A stretch of 64,000 nucleotides of DNA from Dyadobacter psychrophilus. GTDB lineage: Bacteria > Bacteroidota > Bacteroidia > Cytophagales > Spirosomataceae. Shown piece after piece: positions 17,158 through 26,811 of the stretch. A model generated the notes under the pieces. It had not been told where the DNA came from. It searched no databases and worked only from the letters and a program-made list of their open reading frames with translations. Location of the stretch: the NCBI RefSeq assembly GCF_900167945.1, contig NZ_FUZA01000002.1, positions 1 through 64,000 on the forward strand, in the 5' to 3' direction. How positions within the stretch are numbered: the stretch's first letter is position 1; every line of letters begins with the position of its first letter. The position numbers and the translations under genes are program-made.

Positions 17158-19548
17158 TTATTTCAGTGCCGCTGGATTCCATTTCCAGTTCAAAATCTCA
17201 GGCATATCTTCTCCGTGCATTTCTATATATGCTTTGTGATCCAACAACTTATCACGAAGATGTTGTTTGAGATAGGCGCCTTTTGCACCTAATCCAGGCA
17301 GACGCTCAATTACGTCGCTGACCAGATGAAACCGGTCCAGGTCATTGAGCACTACCATATCGAAGGGTGTGGTGGTTGTCCCTTCACCCTTGTAACCACG
17401 CACGTGCAGGTTCTTGTGGTTGGTCCGGCGGTAGGTGAGGCGGTGGATGAGCAGCGGATATCCATGAAACGCGAAAATGATGGGTTTGTCTTTGGTAAAC
17501 AGCATATCAAAATCCTTATCATTCAAGCCGTGGGGGTGCTCACTTTCGGGTTGCAGCGTCATAAGATCCACTACATTAATGACCCTAACCTTCAATTCCG
17601 GTAAATGTTCTTTGAGAATTTGAACAGCTGCTATGGTTTCAAGCGTAGGGACATCTCCTGCGCAGGCCATCACCACGTCGGGTTCAAAGCCTTCGTCGTT
17701 GCTGGCCCATTTCCAAATGCCCAGGCCAGCCGTGCAATGTTTGATCGCCGATTCCATATCCAGCCACTGCATTTCAGGCTGTTTGCCGGCAACAATGACA
17801 TTGATGTTATCCCGGCTTCTGAGGCAATGATCCGTAACAGACAGTAATGTATTGGCATCCGGCGGCAGGTAAATGCGGACAATTTCTGCCGTCTTATTGG
17901 CCACAACATCTAAAAATCCCGGATCTTGATGACTGTTTCCATTATGATCCTGTCGCCAGACATGCGAGGTTAACAGATAATTCAGCGAGGCGATAGGCTT
18001 GCGCCAAGGCAGGTTCCGGGAAACTTTCAGCCATTTGGCGTGCTGGTTAAACATCGAATCCACAATGTGAATGAATGCTTCATAACACGAGAATAAGCCG
18101 TGTCTTCCGGTTAACAAATAGCCTTCCAGCCAGCCCTGACAAAGATGTTCGCTCAAAACCTCCATCACCCTGCCATCAGGTGAAATGTGGTTATCGCCTT
18201 CGATAATTTCAGCTGTGGATGTTCTTGCCGTAATGTCAAACAAATGCGAAAGGCGGTTGGACGAAGTTTCGTCGGGCCCGAAAATCCTGAAATTGCGTTC
18301 GTGCCAGTTTGTTTTCATTATATCCCGAAGGAATTCTCCCATAATTGAAGTTGCTTCCGCTTCGATATTTCCGGGTGTTGGCACAGCCACGGCATGGTCC
18401 CGGAAATCTGGCATTTTTAAATCCATTAGTAGCGAGCCGCCGTTAGCGCTTGGATTTGCTCCCATTCGCCGGTTTCCTTCCGGGGCCAGTTCAGCCAGTT
18501 CGCGGATCAGCCTGCCATTTTCGTCAAAAAGTAATTCGGGTTTGTAACTCTTCATCCAGGCTTCCAGCATTTGCACATGCTCCGGTTTGGCGGCCAGCTC
18601 AGCCAGCGGCACCTGGTGCGCGCGCCAGGTGCCTTCAATCTGTAAGCCGTCAACGGTTTTGGGTCCGGTCCATCCCTTTGGAGTGCGAAAAATAATCATT
18701 GGCCAGATGGGCCGCTCTTTGAACCCATAAATTCGCGCATCGCTTTGTATCTGCCTGATTTCTTCCACGACAATGTCCATCGTTGTAGCCAGCAGTTCAT
18801 GCATTGTTTCCGGATCATCGCCTTCAACAAAGTAGGGATTATAGCCATAGCCTCTGAAAAGCTGCTCCAATTCATTTCTTGGAATCCGAGCCAGAACAGT
18901 TGGATTGGCAATCTTATAACCATTCAAATGCAGGATAGGAAGCACAGCGCCGTCGTGGACGGGATTCAGGAATTTGTTAGAATGCCAGCTTGCGGCCAGG
19001 GCGCCCGTTTCAGCCTCGCCATCGCCGACCACACAGGCGGCGATCAGGTAAGGGTTGTCAAAAACGGCCCCAAATGCATGAACAAGTGAATAACCCAGTT
19101 CGCCGCCCTCATTGATAGAGCCAGGTGTTTCCGGCGCAACGTGACTGGGAATGCCGCCGGGAAATGAAAACTGTTTGAAGAGTCTCTGCATTCCGGTTTC
19201 ATTTTCTGTGATATCCGGATAAACTTCGCTGTAAGTGCCTTCCAGATAGGTGTTAGCCACAAGTCCGGGCCCGCCATGTCCGGGACCTGCCACGTAAATG
19301 ATATTAAGATCACTATGCTTAATGACCCGGTTCAGGTGGACGTAAATAAAATTCAGCCCTGGCGTTGTGCCCCAATGTCCCAGCAAACGCGGCTTAATGT
19401 GTTCCAGTGTTAAAGGCTTTTTCAGCAACGGGTTACCATACAGGTATATCTGCCCGACGGACAAATAATTGGCAGCTTGCCAGTAAGCGTTCATTTTTCT
19501 TAACAGTTCGGCGGATAAAGTTTTCACTTCAACATCTTCCATTTCCAT
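17158..19548 (-). CDS. xfp: Xylulose-5-phosphate/fructose-6-phosphate phosphoketolase
   Basis: 796 residues, the normal length for the family. Typical blocks include [55 protein letters not shown] (thiamine-diphosphate binding GDG...N) and [15 protein letters not shown] near the end. It splits xylulose-5-P or fructose-6-P with phosphate to give acetyl-phosphate plus glyceraldehyde-3-P or erythrose-4-P, using ThDP. No acetate kinase or phosphotransacetylase lies in the window. It is the first gene of the operon with the DUF308 protein and L,D-transpeptidase. The P-type ATPase upstream is separated by 154 bases, enough for its own promoter. Start ATG at 19548 matches the family N-terminus. Confidence 0.96.
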   Translation of the reverse strand: MEMEDVEVKTLSAELLRKMNAYWQAANYLSVGQIYLYGNPLLKKPLTLEHIKPRLLGHWGTTPGLNFIYVHLNRVIKHSDLNIIYVAGPGHGGPGLVANTYLEGTYSEVYPDITENETGMQRLFKQFSFPGGIPSHVAPETPGSINEGGELGYSLVHAFGAVFDNPYLIAACVVGDGEAETGALAASWHSNKFLNPVHDGAVLPILHLNGYKIANPTVLARIPRNELEQLFRGYGYNPYFVEGDDPETMHELLATTMDIVVEEIRQIQSDARIYGFKERPIWPMIIFRTPKGWTGPKTVDGLQIEGTWRAHQVPLAELAAKPEHVQMLEAWMKSYKPELLFDENGRLIRELAELAPEGNRRMGANPSANGGSLLMDLKMPDFRDHAVAVPTPGNIEAEATSIMGEFLRDIMKTNWHERNFRIFGPDETSSNRLSHLFDITARTSTAEIIEGDNHISPDGRVMEVLSEHLCQGWLEGYLLTGRHGLFSCYEAFIHIVDSMFNQHAKWLKVSRNLPWRKPIASLNYLLTSHVWRQDHNGNSHQDPGFLDVVANKTAEIVRIYLPPDANTLLSVTDHCLRSRDNINVIVAGKQPEMQWLDMESAIKHCTAGLGIWKWASNDEGFEPDVVMACAGDVPTLETIAAVQILKEHLPELKVRVINVVDLMTLQPESEHPHGLNDKDFDMLFTKDKPIIFAFHGYPLLIHRLTYRRTNHKNLHVRGYKGEGTTTTPFDMVVLNDLDRFHLVSDVIERLPGLGAKGAYLKQHLRDKLLDHKAYIEMHGEDMPEILNWKWNPAALK

Positions 19549-19702
19549 AATCTTTATCGTTTAATGACTTGCTGTTGCTATTTCCATCACAACTCTGTTT
19601 TTTTAAACTGTCTGATCACTTTTTATCGCCAGGCATGAGTTATAAAGGTGACGCTATTTTAATCAGTAATGGCCTTTAATTACAGATAATCAGACAACTA
19701 AA

Positions 19703-22363
19703 TCATTTTACGGGAAACAGGGCTCGTAGGGCCTGATTTACCAAAAGAGGGATGAAACCAGCTGCCAGGATCAGTTCCAGCGCTTGCAGGTCAAGTTTTT
19801 GAAGTAATAATATTTGCCTGAAAAAGGGAACATAATTGGTTAAAAGCATGATCAGAAGGCAAAGCACCAGCGCCATCCATATGAACTTGTTCCGCGTAAT
19901 TTCATTGTTGAAAAACCGAAACTTACCTGAATACAAATTGAATACATGCAGCAGCTGGGCCAAGGAAAGCGCGTAAAAAGTGATCGTGTTTCCTTCCCCG
20001 GCGCTCAGTCCCAGTTGATCGGTTGCATACCAATACACGCCAAGCACAGAAGCTGTCATGACCAATGCGTAAAATACAACTCTTTTCCAATCGGAAATTT
20101 GCAAAATTGGCTGTTTGGGGTTCCGCGGCTGGGACTTCATCAGGTTCTTGTTATCTTTTCCCACGCCTAGCGCCAGAGCAGGGAAAACGTCAGTAATGAT
20201 GTTAATAAACAGGATTTGTAATGGTAGGAGTGGGCTGCCGACATTAAGAAAGCCTGCAAAGGTGACGACGAAAATTTCACTCATGTTACAGGACAAAAGG
20301 AAGACAATGAATTTGCGGATATTTTCAAAAATCACCCGTCCCTGTTCAATTGCGTGCACGATGGAAGCGAAAGAGTCATCCTTCAAAACCATATCAGCAG
20401 CTTCGGCAGCAACAGCAGTCCCGCGCAGTCCCATGGCGATGCCAATGTCAGACTTTTTCAATGCCGGGGCGTCATTCACACCATCACCGGTCATGCCCAC
20501 AATGTCTCCATGTTTTTGATAGAAATCAATCATATCCAATTTTTGAGCTGGATTGACCCTGGCAAAAACACGGCATTCCATCATCCTTTCCTGGTCTTGT
20601 GAAGATGAAAAATCAAACGATTCAAGGTCCTTCCCGGTCAACACGAGCTGTTCGTCAGCTTCTACAAGATTAACCTGCTTGGCAATTTTAAGAGAAGTTG
20701 CCGGATGATCACCGGTTACCATAATGACTTTGATCCCCGCTTCATGGCACGCGTTAAGCGATTTGACCACTTCCTTGCGTGGCGGATCTAAAAAGCCAAT
20801 CAGCCCGGCATAAGTCAGCTTTTTCGTTTTCGTAAAATCTGCTTCTGGTTTATCCCTGGATTGTCTATACGCAAAAGCAAGCGTTCGGAGCCCTTCAGCG
20901 GCCATTTGTTCGGAAATTTCAAGTTCTTTTTCCCGATCTTCCTGACTGTCCCAATTGCAAAGTGCAGACACTTCTTCCACTGCGCCTTTTACACCAATGA
21001 AATAATCTGTTCCAACCCGGTCAAGCGTGGCCATCATGCGCGTGTCCGAACTGAACGCTTGTTCGGCCTGCCGGTTGTAGTCATGGTGCAGTTTATGCAG
21101 GTCAATACCGGCAGCCCTGGCGTAGGCAAGCAGGGCAATTTCCACGGGATCACCCAATTCTTTCCGCTCGGATTTTGTTGAAGACAATTGCGCATTATTC
21201 ACCAGCGCGCCGATTCTTGCGAGCATTTCCAGATCAGGTGAATGGAGCAGCTGCTGATCACCTTTGGTGACTTCCAATGTCAGGGGGCCATGGGCGTTAG
21301 CTTGAAGACTAACGGTTAAATCGTTGCCTGATACCCGGAGCGCCTGGACCTCAATTTTATTTTCCGTAAGGGTTCCGGTTTTATCAGTAAAGATGACATT
21401 CGTCCCTCCCAGCGTTTCCACGGCAGACAAGCGCTTCACTATCACTTTTTTCTCAGCCAAACGCAGCATTCCATAAGCCAGCGCAACTGTTGCGACCACT
21501 GACATTCCTTCCGGAATGGCGGCAATGGCCAGTGCAACAGCAGTTTCTATCAATTGTTTGATTTGCTGCCCTCTGATCAGACCGACCACGAAAAATAAAC
21601 TGGCCATCCCGAGCGTGACCCAGATCAGCACCTTTGCCAGGGAATCCAGTTTTGCTTCCAAAGGGGTGGCAGTTCGAGTGGCCTCACTGACCATTGTTGC
21701 AATCTTGCCCAGCTCAGTCGCTTGTCCAACATTGATGACGACTGCTTTGCCATTTCCATTGGTAATGGCCGTTCCTTTAAAGAGCTGGTCGTGCCGGTCT
21801 CCCAGAGAAGCATCTTCCAATGATGGCTCCGTGGTTTTTCCGGAAGGAACTGATTCGCCCGTAAGGGCAGACTCATCTACCGTGAGCTGGTTGACCTCCA
21901 AGACCTTCGCATCTGCGGGTATCAAATCCCCTGCTTCCAGGATTAGGATATCGCCGATTGTGACTTGTTCGGATAAAATTTCAACGATGAGTTTGTTGCG
22001 CAAGACCCTGGCTGGCGTCGTATCCAGCTTTCGCAATGCCTCCATGGATTGCCGTGCGTTATATTCGAGAACAAAGCCGGTAAGGGCATTGATTAAAATG
22101 ACGGCAATCACAGCATATCCTTCAAGGGTATCACCCAGGAAAAAAGACACCACAGCCGCAGCTGCCAGGATCCAGACAATGACGCTATTGACCTGCCGCA
22201 ACAGAATGGACCAGATACTTTCGGGTTTTACCTGTTCCAGTTCGTTCAAACCAAATTGCTGAATTCTTAAGTCGGCCTCCTGGCTGGATAATCCGGTTTT
22301 CGAGTCTGTCAATGTTAGCTTGCCAAGCTCGTCAGGTATGTTTTGGCGGGGTATTTGGGGCAT
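19703..22363 (-). CDS. P2-type cation-transporting ATPase (Ca2+-ATPase-like)
   Basis: 886 residues with the complete P2 architecture: N-terminal cation_ATPase_N, E1-E2 actuator with LTGES, transmembrane PEGM motif in IAAIPEGMSVVATVALAYGML, phosphorylation site DKTGTLTEN near residue 330, hinge TGDGVNDAPALKKSDIGIAMG, and six C-terminal TMs. It probably pumps Ca2+ (or Na+) out of the cytoplasm; PEGM instead of PEGL leaves the ion uncertain. It precedes the phosphoketolase operon on the same strand with a 154-base gap. A hairpin lies 90 bases upstream of its start. Confidence 0.93.
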   Translation of the reverse strand: MPQIPRQNIPDELGKLTLTDSKTGLSSQEADLRIQQFGLNELEQVKPESIWSILLRQVNSVIVWILAAAAVVSFFLGDTLEGYAVIAVILINALTGFVLEYNARQSMEALRKLDTTPARVLRNKLIVEILSEQVTIGDILILEAGDLIPADAKVLEVNQLTVDESALTGESVPSGKTTEPSLEDASLGDRHDQLFKGTAITNGNGKAVVINVGQATELGKIATMVSEATRTATPLEAKLDSLAKVLIWVTLGMASLFFVVGLIRGQQIKQLIETAVALAIAAIPEGMSVVATVALAYGMLRLAEKKVIVKRLSAVETLGGTNVIFTDKTGTLTENKIEVQALRVSGNDLTVSLQANAHGPLTLEVTKGDQQLLHSPDLEMLARIGALVNNAQLSSTKSERKELGDPVEIALLAYARAAGIDLHKLHHDYNRQAEQAFSSDTRMMATLDRVGTDYFIGVKGAVEEVSALCNWDSQEDREKELEISEQMAAEGLRTLAFAYRQSRDKPEADFTKTKKLTYAGLIGFLDPPRKEVVKSLNACHEAGIKVIMVTGDHPATSLKIAKQVNLVEADEQLVLTGKDLESFDFSSSQDQERMMECRVFARVNPAQKLDMIDFYQKHGDIVGMTGDGVNDAPALKKSDIGIAMGLRGTAVAAEAADMVLKDDSFASIVHAIEQGRVIFENIRKFIVFLLSCNMSEIFVVTFAGFLNVGSPLLPLQILFINIITDVFPALALGVGKDNKNLMKSQPRNPKQPILQISDWKRVVFYALVMTASVLGVYWYATDQLGLSAGEGNTITFYALSLAQLLHVFNLYSGKFRFFNNEITRNKFIWMALVLCLLIMLLTNYVPFFRQILLLQKLDLQALELILAAGFIPLLVNQALRALFPVK

Positions 22364-22452
22364 GGCGTGCTGGATTGGATGACTTCTTGTTTAAATTACA
22401 CCTATCAGGCATGCCGTAAGCCCTTGGCGTGGTTGTCGGATTGATTCTGGTC

Positions 22453-22481
22453 GGTGCAGCCATTGTCAATTATGCTGCACC
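22453..22481. repeat. Perfect 8-bp inverted repeat upstream of the P2 ATPase
   Basis: GGTGCAGC (22453-22460) and GCTGCACC (22474-22481) form a perfect inverted repeat with a 13-base spacer. It lies between the response-regulator stop (22638) and the ATPase start (22363), both - strand. It could be a terminator for the former or an operator for the latter; no T-run is seen. The rest of the 274-base gap shows nothing further. Confidence 0.4.
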
Positions 22482-22637
22482 TGGCGATATTACTATCAAT
22501 ATCAAAAGGATGTTATAGACTGTTTGAAGCAGTCAGTCAATCTGGAAAACACGTTGCTAGCATAGGCAGATATTGCCCGGCTTCCCAAGCCGGTAAGCTT
22601 AAAAGGATTGCAGGAAATCCCACTGCAAAATATAATC

Positions 22638-23060
22638 TTAAAAGTTATTGGGGGCTGCACACCTTGTCCAATATTCCATGATCACCCGAATCGTCTTTTC
22701 TAATTCTGCAAATGAATTCTGCTTGACAAAGAACCCTTGCGCGGAAATGCTATATGCATCAATCACCATTTTCTGGTTCATCGCAGTTGAAAAGAAGAGA
22801 TAAGGGATACATTTAAGTTGCAATTCTGCGTCGGTTTGCAATTTCTGTCTCAGTTGAAACCCGTTCAACTTGGGCATGTTAATGTCCGATAATATAAGAA
22901 AGGGTACACTGGCTGTTTTGTGGAGATAATCCAATGCATCCTGCCCCTCGTGAAAATACATCCGTTTGTTGGGATAGTCGAGTGATTTAAAGACTTCTTC
23001 TAGCAAAAACCGGTCATCGGCGTCATCTTCGATGATGACGATTTCGCCTTTCTTGTTCAT
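22638..23060 (-). CDS. Receiver-only response regulator
   Basis: 140 residues, one REC domain and no output domain. The acidic pocket is IIEDDADD, the phospho-acceptor is Asp59 in LILSDINMP, the conserved Ser/Thr is in YLFFSTA and the Lys in GFFVKQN. Single-domain regulators usually work by protein contact or phosphotransfer. No kinase is adjacent. In this phylum such proteins are often paired with unlinked PAS kinases. A TAnnTTTG box lies 52 bases upstream, and the gene looks monocistronic. Confidence 0.92.
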   Translation of the reverse strand: MNKKGEIVIIEDDADDRFLLEEVFKSLDYPNKRMYFHEGQDALDYLHKTASVPFLILSDINMPKLNGFQLRQKLQTDAELQLKCIPYLFFSTAMNQKMVIDAYSISAQGFFVKQNSFAELEKTIRVIMEYWTRCAAPNNF

Positions 23061-23515
23061 AGAGCAACGGTTTAAGATAAATTCAGTCTATGCTGATTGT
23101 GCCAACGTATTCAAATATAACTTCAAAAAATTTAGGAAACGGAAGAAAACTCATCTCCTTGGATTTAAGTTAGGATTTGCACCGTTCAAGTTGCTTGTAT
23201 GCCCAACTTTGACACATATATGACTCCGGCTGTCTTACGGTTTATTTTAAAGATCAGAATGGCGAAGTTTCTTTCAAAAAATCCACTTTTTCAACGTTCT
23301 CTCTGTTTCCAGCGGATCATTTTCAGGAACAAGATCATTTACAGTCATTTAGGCACTTTTCCTAGCATTATTAGTACAAAACAAACACTTTTAAAGATAT
23401 CCCATTTATAACATATTCCGCTGGGCTTGCCGATAAGGGCAATTCAAACAAGTATCTGCCTATTCTTCAAGGCTTTAATAGTTGTTTGTCTCTAAACCCT
23501 AAAACCAAGACTATT
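23061..23515. other. Divergent intergenic region, response regulator / susC
   Basis: 455 AT-rich bases between the divergent response-regulator and SusC genes. It holds the promoter of the regulator (separate entry). I found no convincing promoter box for SusC, no sigma/anti-sigma pair and no tRNA. The frame open from TTG 23486 is not the likely start of SusC. Confidence 0.5.
23112..23119 (-). promoter_or_regulatory. Bacteroidota -7 box for the receiver-only regulator
   Basis: Read on the - strand the sequence is TATATTTG, a perfect match to TAnnTTTG, the sigma-ABfr -7 consensus. The start codon follows about 52 bases downstream. A clear -33 TTG is not seen at the expected distance. Confidence 0.5.
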
Positions 23516-26500
23516 ATGCGAATTATACGTGGTTGTCTACTGGCCCTGATCGGACTGGCATTTTTTGCCGTTTCTGCACAGGCGCAGTCCCGGCAGGTAG
23601 CCGGTAAGGTTGTCGACGAAGCCAATGCGGCTGTTCCGGGCGCCAGCGTTTTGATCAAGGGTACCACGTCGGGTACGAACACGGACGCTGACGGAAAGTT
23701 CTCTATCAGTCTTCCCGAGGGTAATCAAAAGCTCACAGTTTCTTCTATTGGCTTCCAAACGATCGATGTGGACGTGTCACCGTCAATGACGGAAGTGGCG
23801 GTGCGCCTTTCGGCCGATGTGAAAAGTCTGGGCGAAGTGGTGGTAACCGCGCTTGGTGTGCAGCAAAACACCCGGAATGTGGGTTATGCGATCCAGCAGA
23901 TCGGCGGCGGAAGTATCCAGGAAGCGCGTGAGGTAAACTACATTAATGCGTTACAGGGAAAATTGGCGGGCGTACAGATCGGTGGGAACAGCGGTTCCAT
24001 GGGCGGATCTTCCCGCGTCACGATCCGCGGTTTGAAATCCATTTCAGGTAACAACAATGCATTGTTTATCGTAGATGGCGTGCCAATGGCAAATATGAAT
24101 ATGAATGCTTCGAGTGTAACGGGCGGCCAGGGAACAGGCGGCGGCGGCTTCGATTATGGCAATCCGGCGCAGCTGATCAATCCCAATGATGTCGAGAATA
24201 TCTCCGTTTTGAAGGGAGCTGCGGCGACGGCACTTTACGGTAGCCGCGGGCAGAACGGGGTTATTTACATTACTACCAAAACAGGTAAGGGATCGGGCAA
24301 TCTGTCTCTGAATTACGACCTGAATGTGCAGCTGGACCAGGTTTCTTATCTGCCCAAATTCCAAAACGTATATGGTGGAGGTGGCAGCGCTAATTTTACC
24401 AAATTGTATGTAAACGACAACCCTAGCGGCTTCCTGCCAGGTGGCGGGACTTTTGATGATAACGATGGCAAAGGTAAATACGATCTTATACCCGACTATG
24501 GAACCGACGAATCGTGGGGGCCAAAAATGGACGGGACACTCGTGCGTCACTATTGGTCATGGGATCAGGACAGGAACAATCCGAATTTCGGAAAAACCGC
24601 GCCTTGGAGCCCGCAGCCCGATAATGCAAAAGATTTTTTTAAAACCGGGGTTACCTTTTCCAATAACCTTTCGGTCGCCAGTAGCAGCGACAAAGGCTCT
24701 ATCCGCTTTTCTGTCGGACAAACGAAACAGAACTTTATCTATCCGGGCAGCGAGCTGAAGCGCTTTTTTATTAGTTTAAATACAACCTATAAGTTTACGG
24801 ACAAATTTACATTCAGCGGCGGGATCAACTATGTGAACGACCACTCGAAAGGCAGGCCGGGAACCGGTTTTATGGGTAATAACCCGATGCTTTTTTATGT
24901 GATGTATGGTCAGCGGCAGATTGACAATAATTATCTGGAAGAGTACAAATATGCCGATGGGACCGAGCAATCGTGGAACCGGACTGCGTGGAATATCCAG
25001 AAACCTGCATTCAGCCAAAACCCTTATTGGAACCAATATGAGAACTACAATACGGACAGAAATAACCGCTACTTCGGCAATGCAGGGCTAACTTATAAGT
25101 TCACCGATTGGCTTTCTGCCGACGTGCGCGTGTTTTCCGATTACTTCGATCACATGGACGAAGTGCGCGGCGCCAAAGGATTTTTTGTGGGTAGCTACGC
25201 AAAAAGACAACTTCGCAACAACGAAAACAATTACCAGGCTACACTGAACGTCAATAAAAACCTGAGCGATAAATTCAGTCTGGAAGCGGTGGCGGGAGGA
25301 AATATCCTCAGCATCAAATCGAGCGTAGAGTCTGGTACGACCAACGGCGGGCTGCAAACGCCACTCGTATACGTACTTCAAAATTCAGTCACCCCGGCAA
25401 CGGTTTCTACCACTTACGGAAACAAACAGATCAATTCGCTGTTCGGGTCAGTTACATTGGGCTATAACAAATACCTGTACCTGACTGCCACGGGCCGCAA
25501 TGACTGGGCTTCGACCTTGAAGCAAACGGGAAACTACTCCTACTTCTATCCGTCGATCGCAGGTTCATTTGTATTCTCCGACGTGATCCAGAAAACTTCG
25601 TGGCTGACGCTTGGAAAAGCGCGGTTATCTTATGCGCGTGTCGGAAATGACGCAGATCCCTATTCGGTGTCAAGATATTATGACATCGTTACCCAATTTG
25701 GCACATTCCCACTGCAAAGCACGCCGGACAGACTACACAACAGTCGACTGAAACCCGAACTTTCAGCGGAAGTGGAAGGTGGTGTGGATTTCAAATTCTT
25801 CAATGAAATACTTGGCGTGAACTTCACTTATTATGACCGCCGCACTGAAAACCAGATCTGGAATGTACAGATCCCGGCCGAGAGCGGTTTTTCAACCAAG
25901 ATCGTAAATGGCGGAACGGTGCAGAACAAGGGTATCGAGCTATCCATGAACATCATGCCAATCATGACTAAAAATTTCAGTTGGAGAGCGTCCCTTAATT
26001 TTTCCAAAAACAAAAACCGCGTACTTGACCTGAACAGCTCGGACGAAAGCATTCAGGGTATTGAGCGATTTGTGATTGGTACAGAAAGACGTACTAACCG
26101 GGTTTCGATGGTGGCACAAAAGGGAAAATCGCTCGGTACCATGCTGGGAACGGACTATGTGTATGATGGAAATGGCAACAAAATAGTAGGCGCCAACGGA
26201 ACGTACGCAGTGACGCCCACACCGGTGATTATCGGCGACGCTAACCCTGATTTTATTGGTGGTGTAAATAATACATTCAGCTATAAAAGTCTTTATCTGG
26301 CCGCCCTTATTGATTTTCAAAAGGGAGGTGATTTCTTTTCTTATACCAATTTGTACGGAAACAAATCCGGGATGTTTGAGGAAACTGCCTTGCCGGGTAT
26401 TCGCGAAGACGGATTGGTTAATCCCGGCGTGAAAGAAGACGGCAGCCCGAACGATATTGTTGTAGCGGCACGGACGCACTTCAACTCCGATGGCGGAAAC

Positions 26501-26773
26501 CGGATCAGCAAAGCAAACCTGTACGACGGCAGTTTCATTTACCTGCGCGAAGTCAGACTGGGCTGGCAACTGCCTGATGGGCTTGCAAAAAAGATTAAAA
26601 TGCAGGCATTACGGTTCACTCTTACCGGTCGTAATCTCTGGTTGATCAAAAGCAATGCACCTAACGTGGACCCGGCCAATATCACCAACTCGATCGGCAA
26701 CCAGATCGGCTTCGAAGGTGGCGCATTACCTCCGGTACGCAGTTACGGGGCAAACCTGAACTTTACATTCTGA
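23516..26773 (+). CDS. SusC/RagA-family TonB-linked outer-membrane transporter
   Basis: 1085 residues from ATG 23516; the signal peptide ends at SAQAQS. It has a carboxypeptidase-regulatory-like domain (VAGKVVDEANAAVPGASVLIKGTTSGTNTD), the SusC box (VVVTALGVQ), a plug (about 120-240) and a C-terminal beta barrel ending in NLNFTF, with an aromatic last residue as required for outer-membrane insertion. It imports a large ligand across the outer membrane with TonB energy, together with the SusD-like lipoprotein encoded 38 bases downstream. The sulfatase behind it suggests a sulfated ligand. I prefer ATG 23516 over the in-frame TTG at 23486 because the signal peptide starts there. Confidence 0.95.
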   Translation: MRIIRGCLLALIGLAFFAVSAQAQSRQVAGKVVDEANAAVPGASVLIKGTTSGTNTDADGKFSISLPEGNQKLTVSSIGFQTIDVDVSPSMTEVAVRLSADVKSLGEVVVTALGVQQNTRNVGYAIQQIGGGSIQEAREVNYINALQGKLAGVQIGGNSGSMGGSSRVTIRGLKSISGNNNALFIVDGVPMANMNMNASSVTGGQGTGGGGFDYGNPAQLINPNDVENISVLKGAAATALYGSRGQNGVIYITTKTGKGSGNLSLNYDLNVQLDQVSYLPKFQNVYGGGGSANFTKLYVNDNPSGFLPGGGTFDDNDGKGKYDLIPDYGTDESWGPKMDGTLVRHYWSWDQDRNNPNFGKTAPWSPQPDNAKDFFKTGVTFSNNLSVASSSDKGSIRFSVGQTKQNFIYPGSELKRFFISLNTTYKFTDKFTFSGGINYVNDHSKGRPGTGFMGNNPMLFYVMYGQRQIDNNYLEEYKYADGTEQSWNRTAWNIQKPAFSQNPYWNQYENYNTDRNNRYFGNAGLTYKFTDWLSADVRVFSDYFDHMDEVRGAKGFFVGSYAKRQLRNNENNYQATLNVNKNLSDKFSLEAVAGGNILSIKSSVESGTTNGGLQTPLVYVLQNSVTPATVSTTYGNKQINSLFGSVTLGYNKYLYLTATGRNDWASTLKQTGNYSYFYPSIAGSFVFSDVIQKTSWLTLGKARLSYARVGNDADPYSVSRYYDIVTQFGTFPLQSTPDRLHNSRLKPELSAEVEGGVDFKFFNEILGVNFTYYDRRTENQIWNVQIPAESGFSTKIVNGGTVQNKGIELSMNIMPIMTKNFSWRASLNFSKNKNRVLDLNSSDESIQGIERFVIGTERRTNRVSMVAQKGKSLGTMLGTDYVYDGNGNKIVGANGTYAVTPTPVIIGDANPDFIGGVNNTFSYKSLYLAALIDFQKGGDFFSYTNLYGNKSGMFEETALPGIREDGLVNPGVKEDGSPNDIVVAARTHFNSDGGNRISKANLYDGSFIYLREVRLGWQLPDGLAKKIKMQALRFTLTGRNLWLIKSNAPNVDPANITNSIGNQIGFEGGALPPVRSYGANLNFTF

Positions 26774-26811
26774 CCGGTTTTTTCCAAGCACTCAATCCAA
26801 ATCATATTCAT

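Noticed and set aside
19549-19702. TGTCTGATCA near 19608 as a further copy of the low-oxygen operator before phosphoketolase
   Set aside because: Only one half matches (GATCA) and no TGAC half or -7 box is at the right distance.
21516-22262. 248-codon + strand open frame opposite the P2 ATPase
   Set aside because: It is antisense to a fully intact P2 ATPase and its translation is Ser/Thr-rich with no domain.
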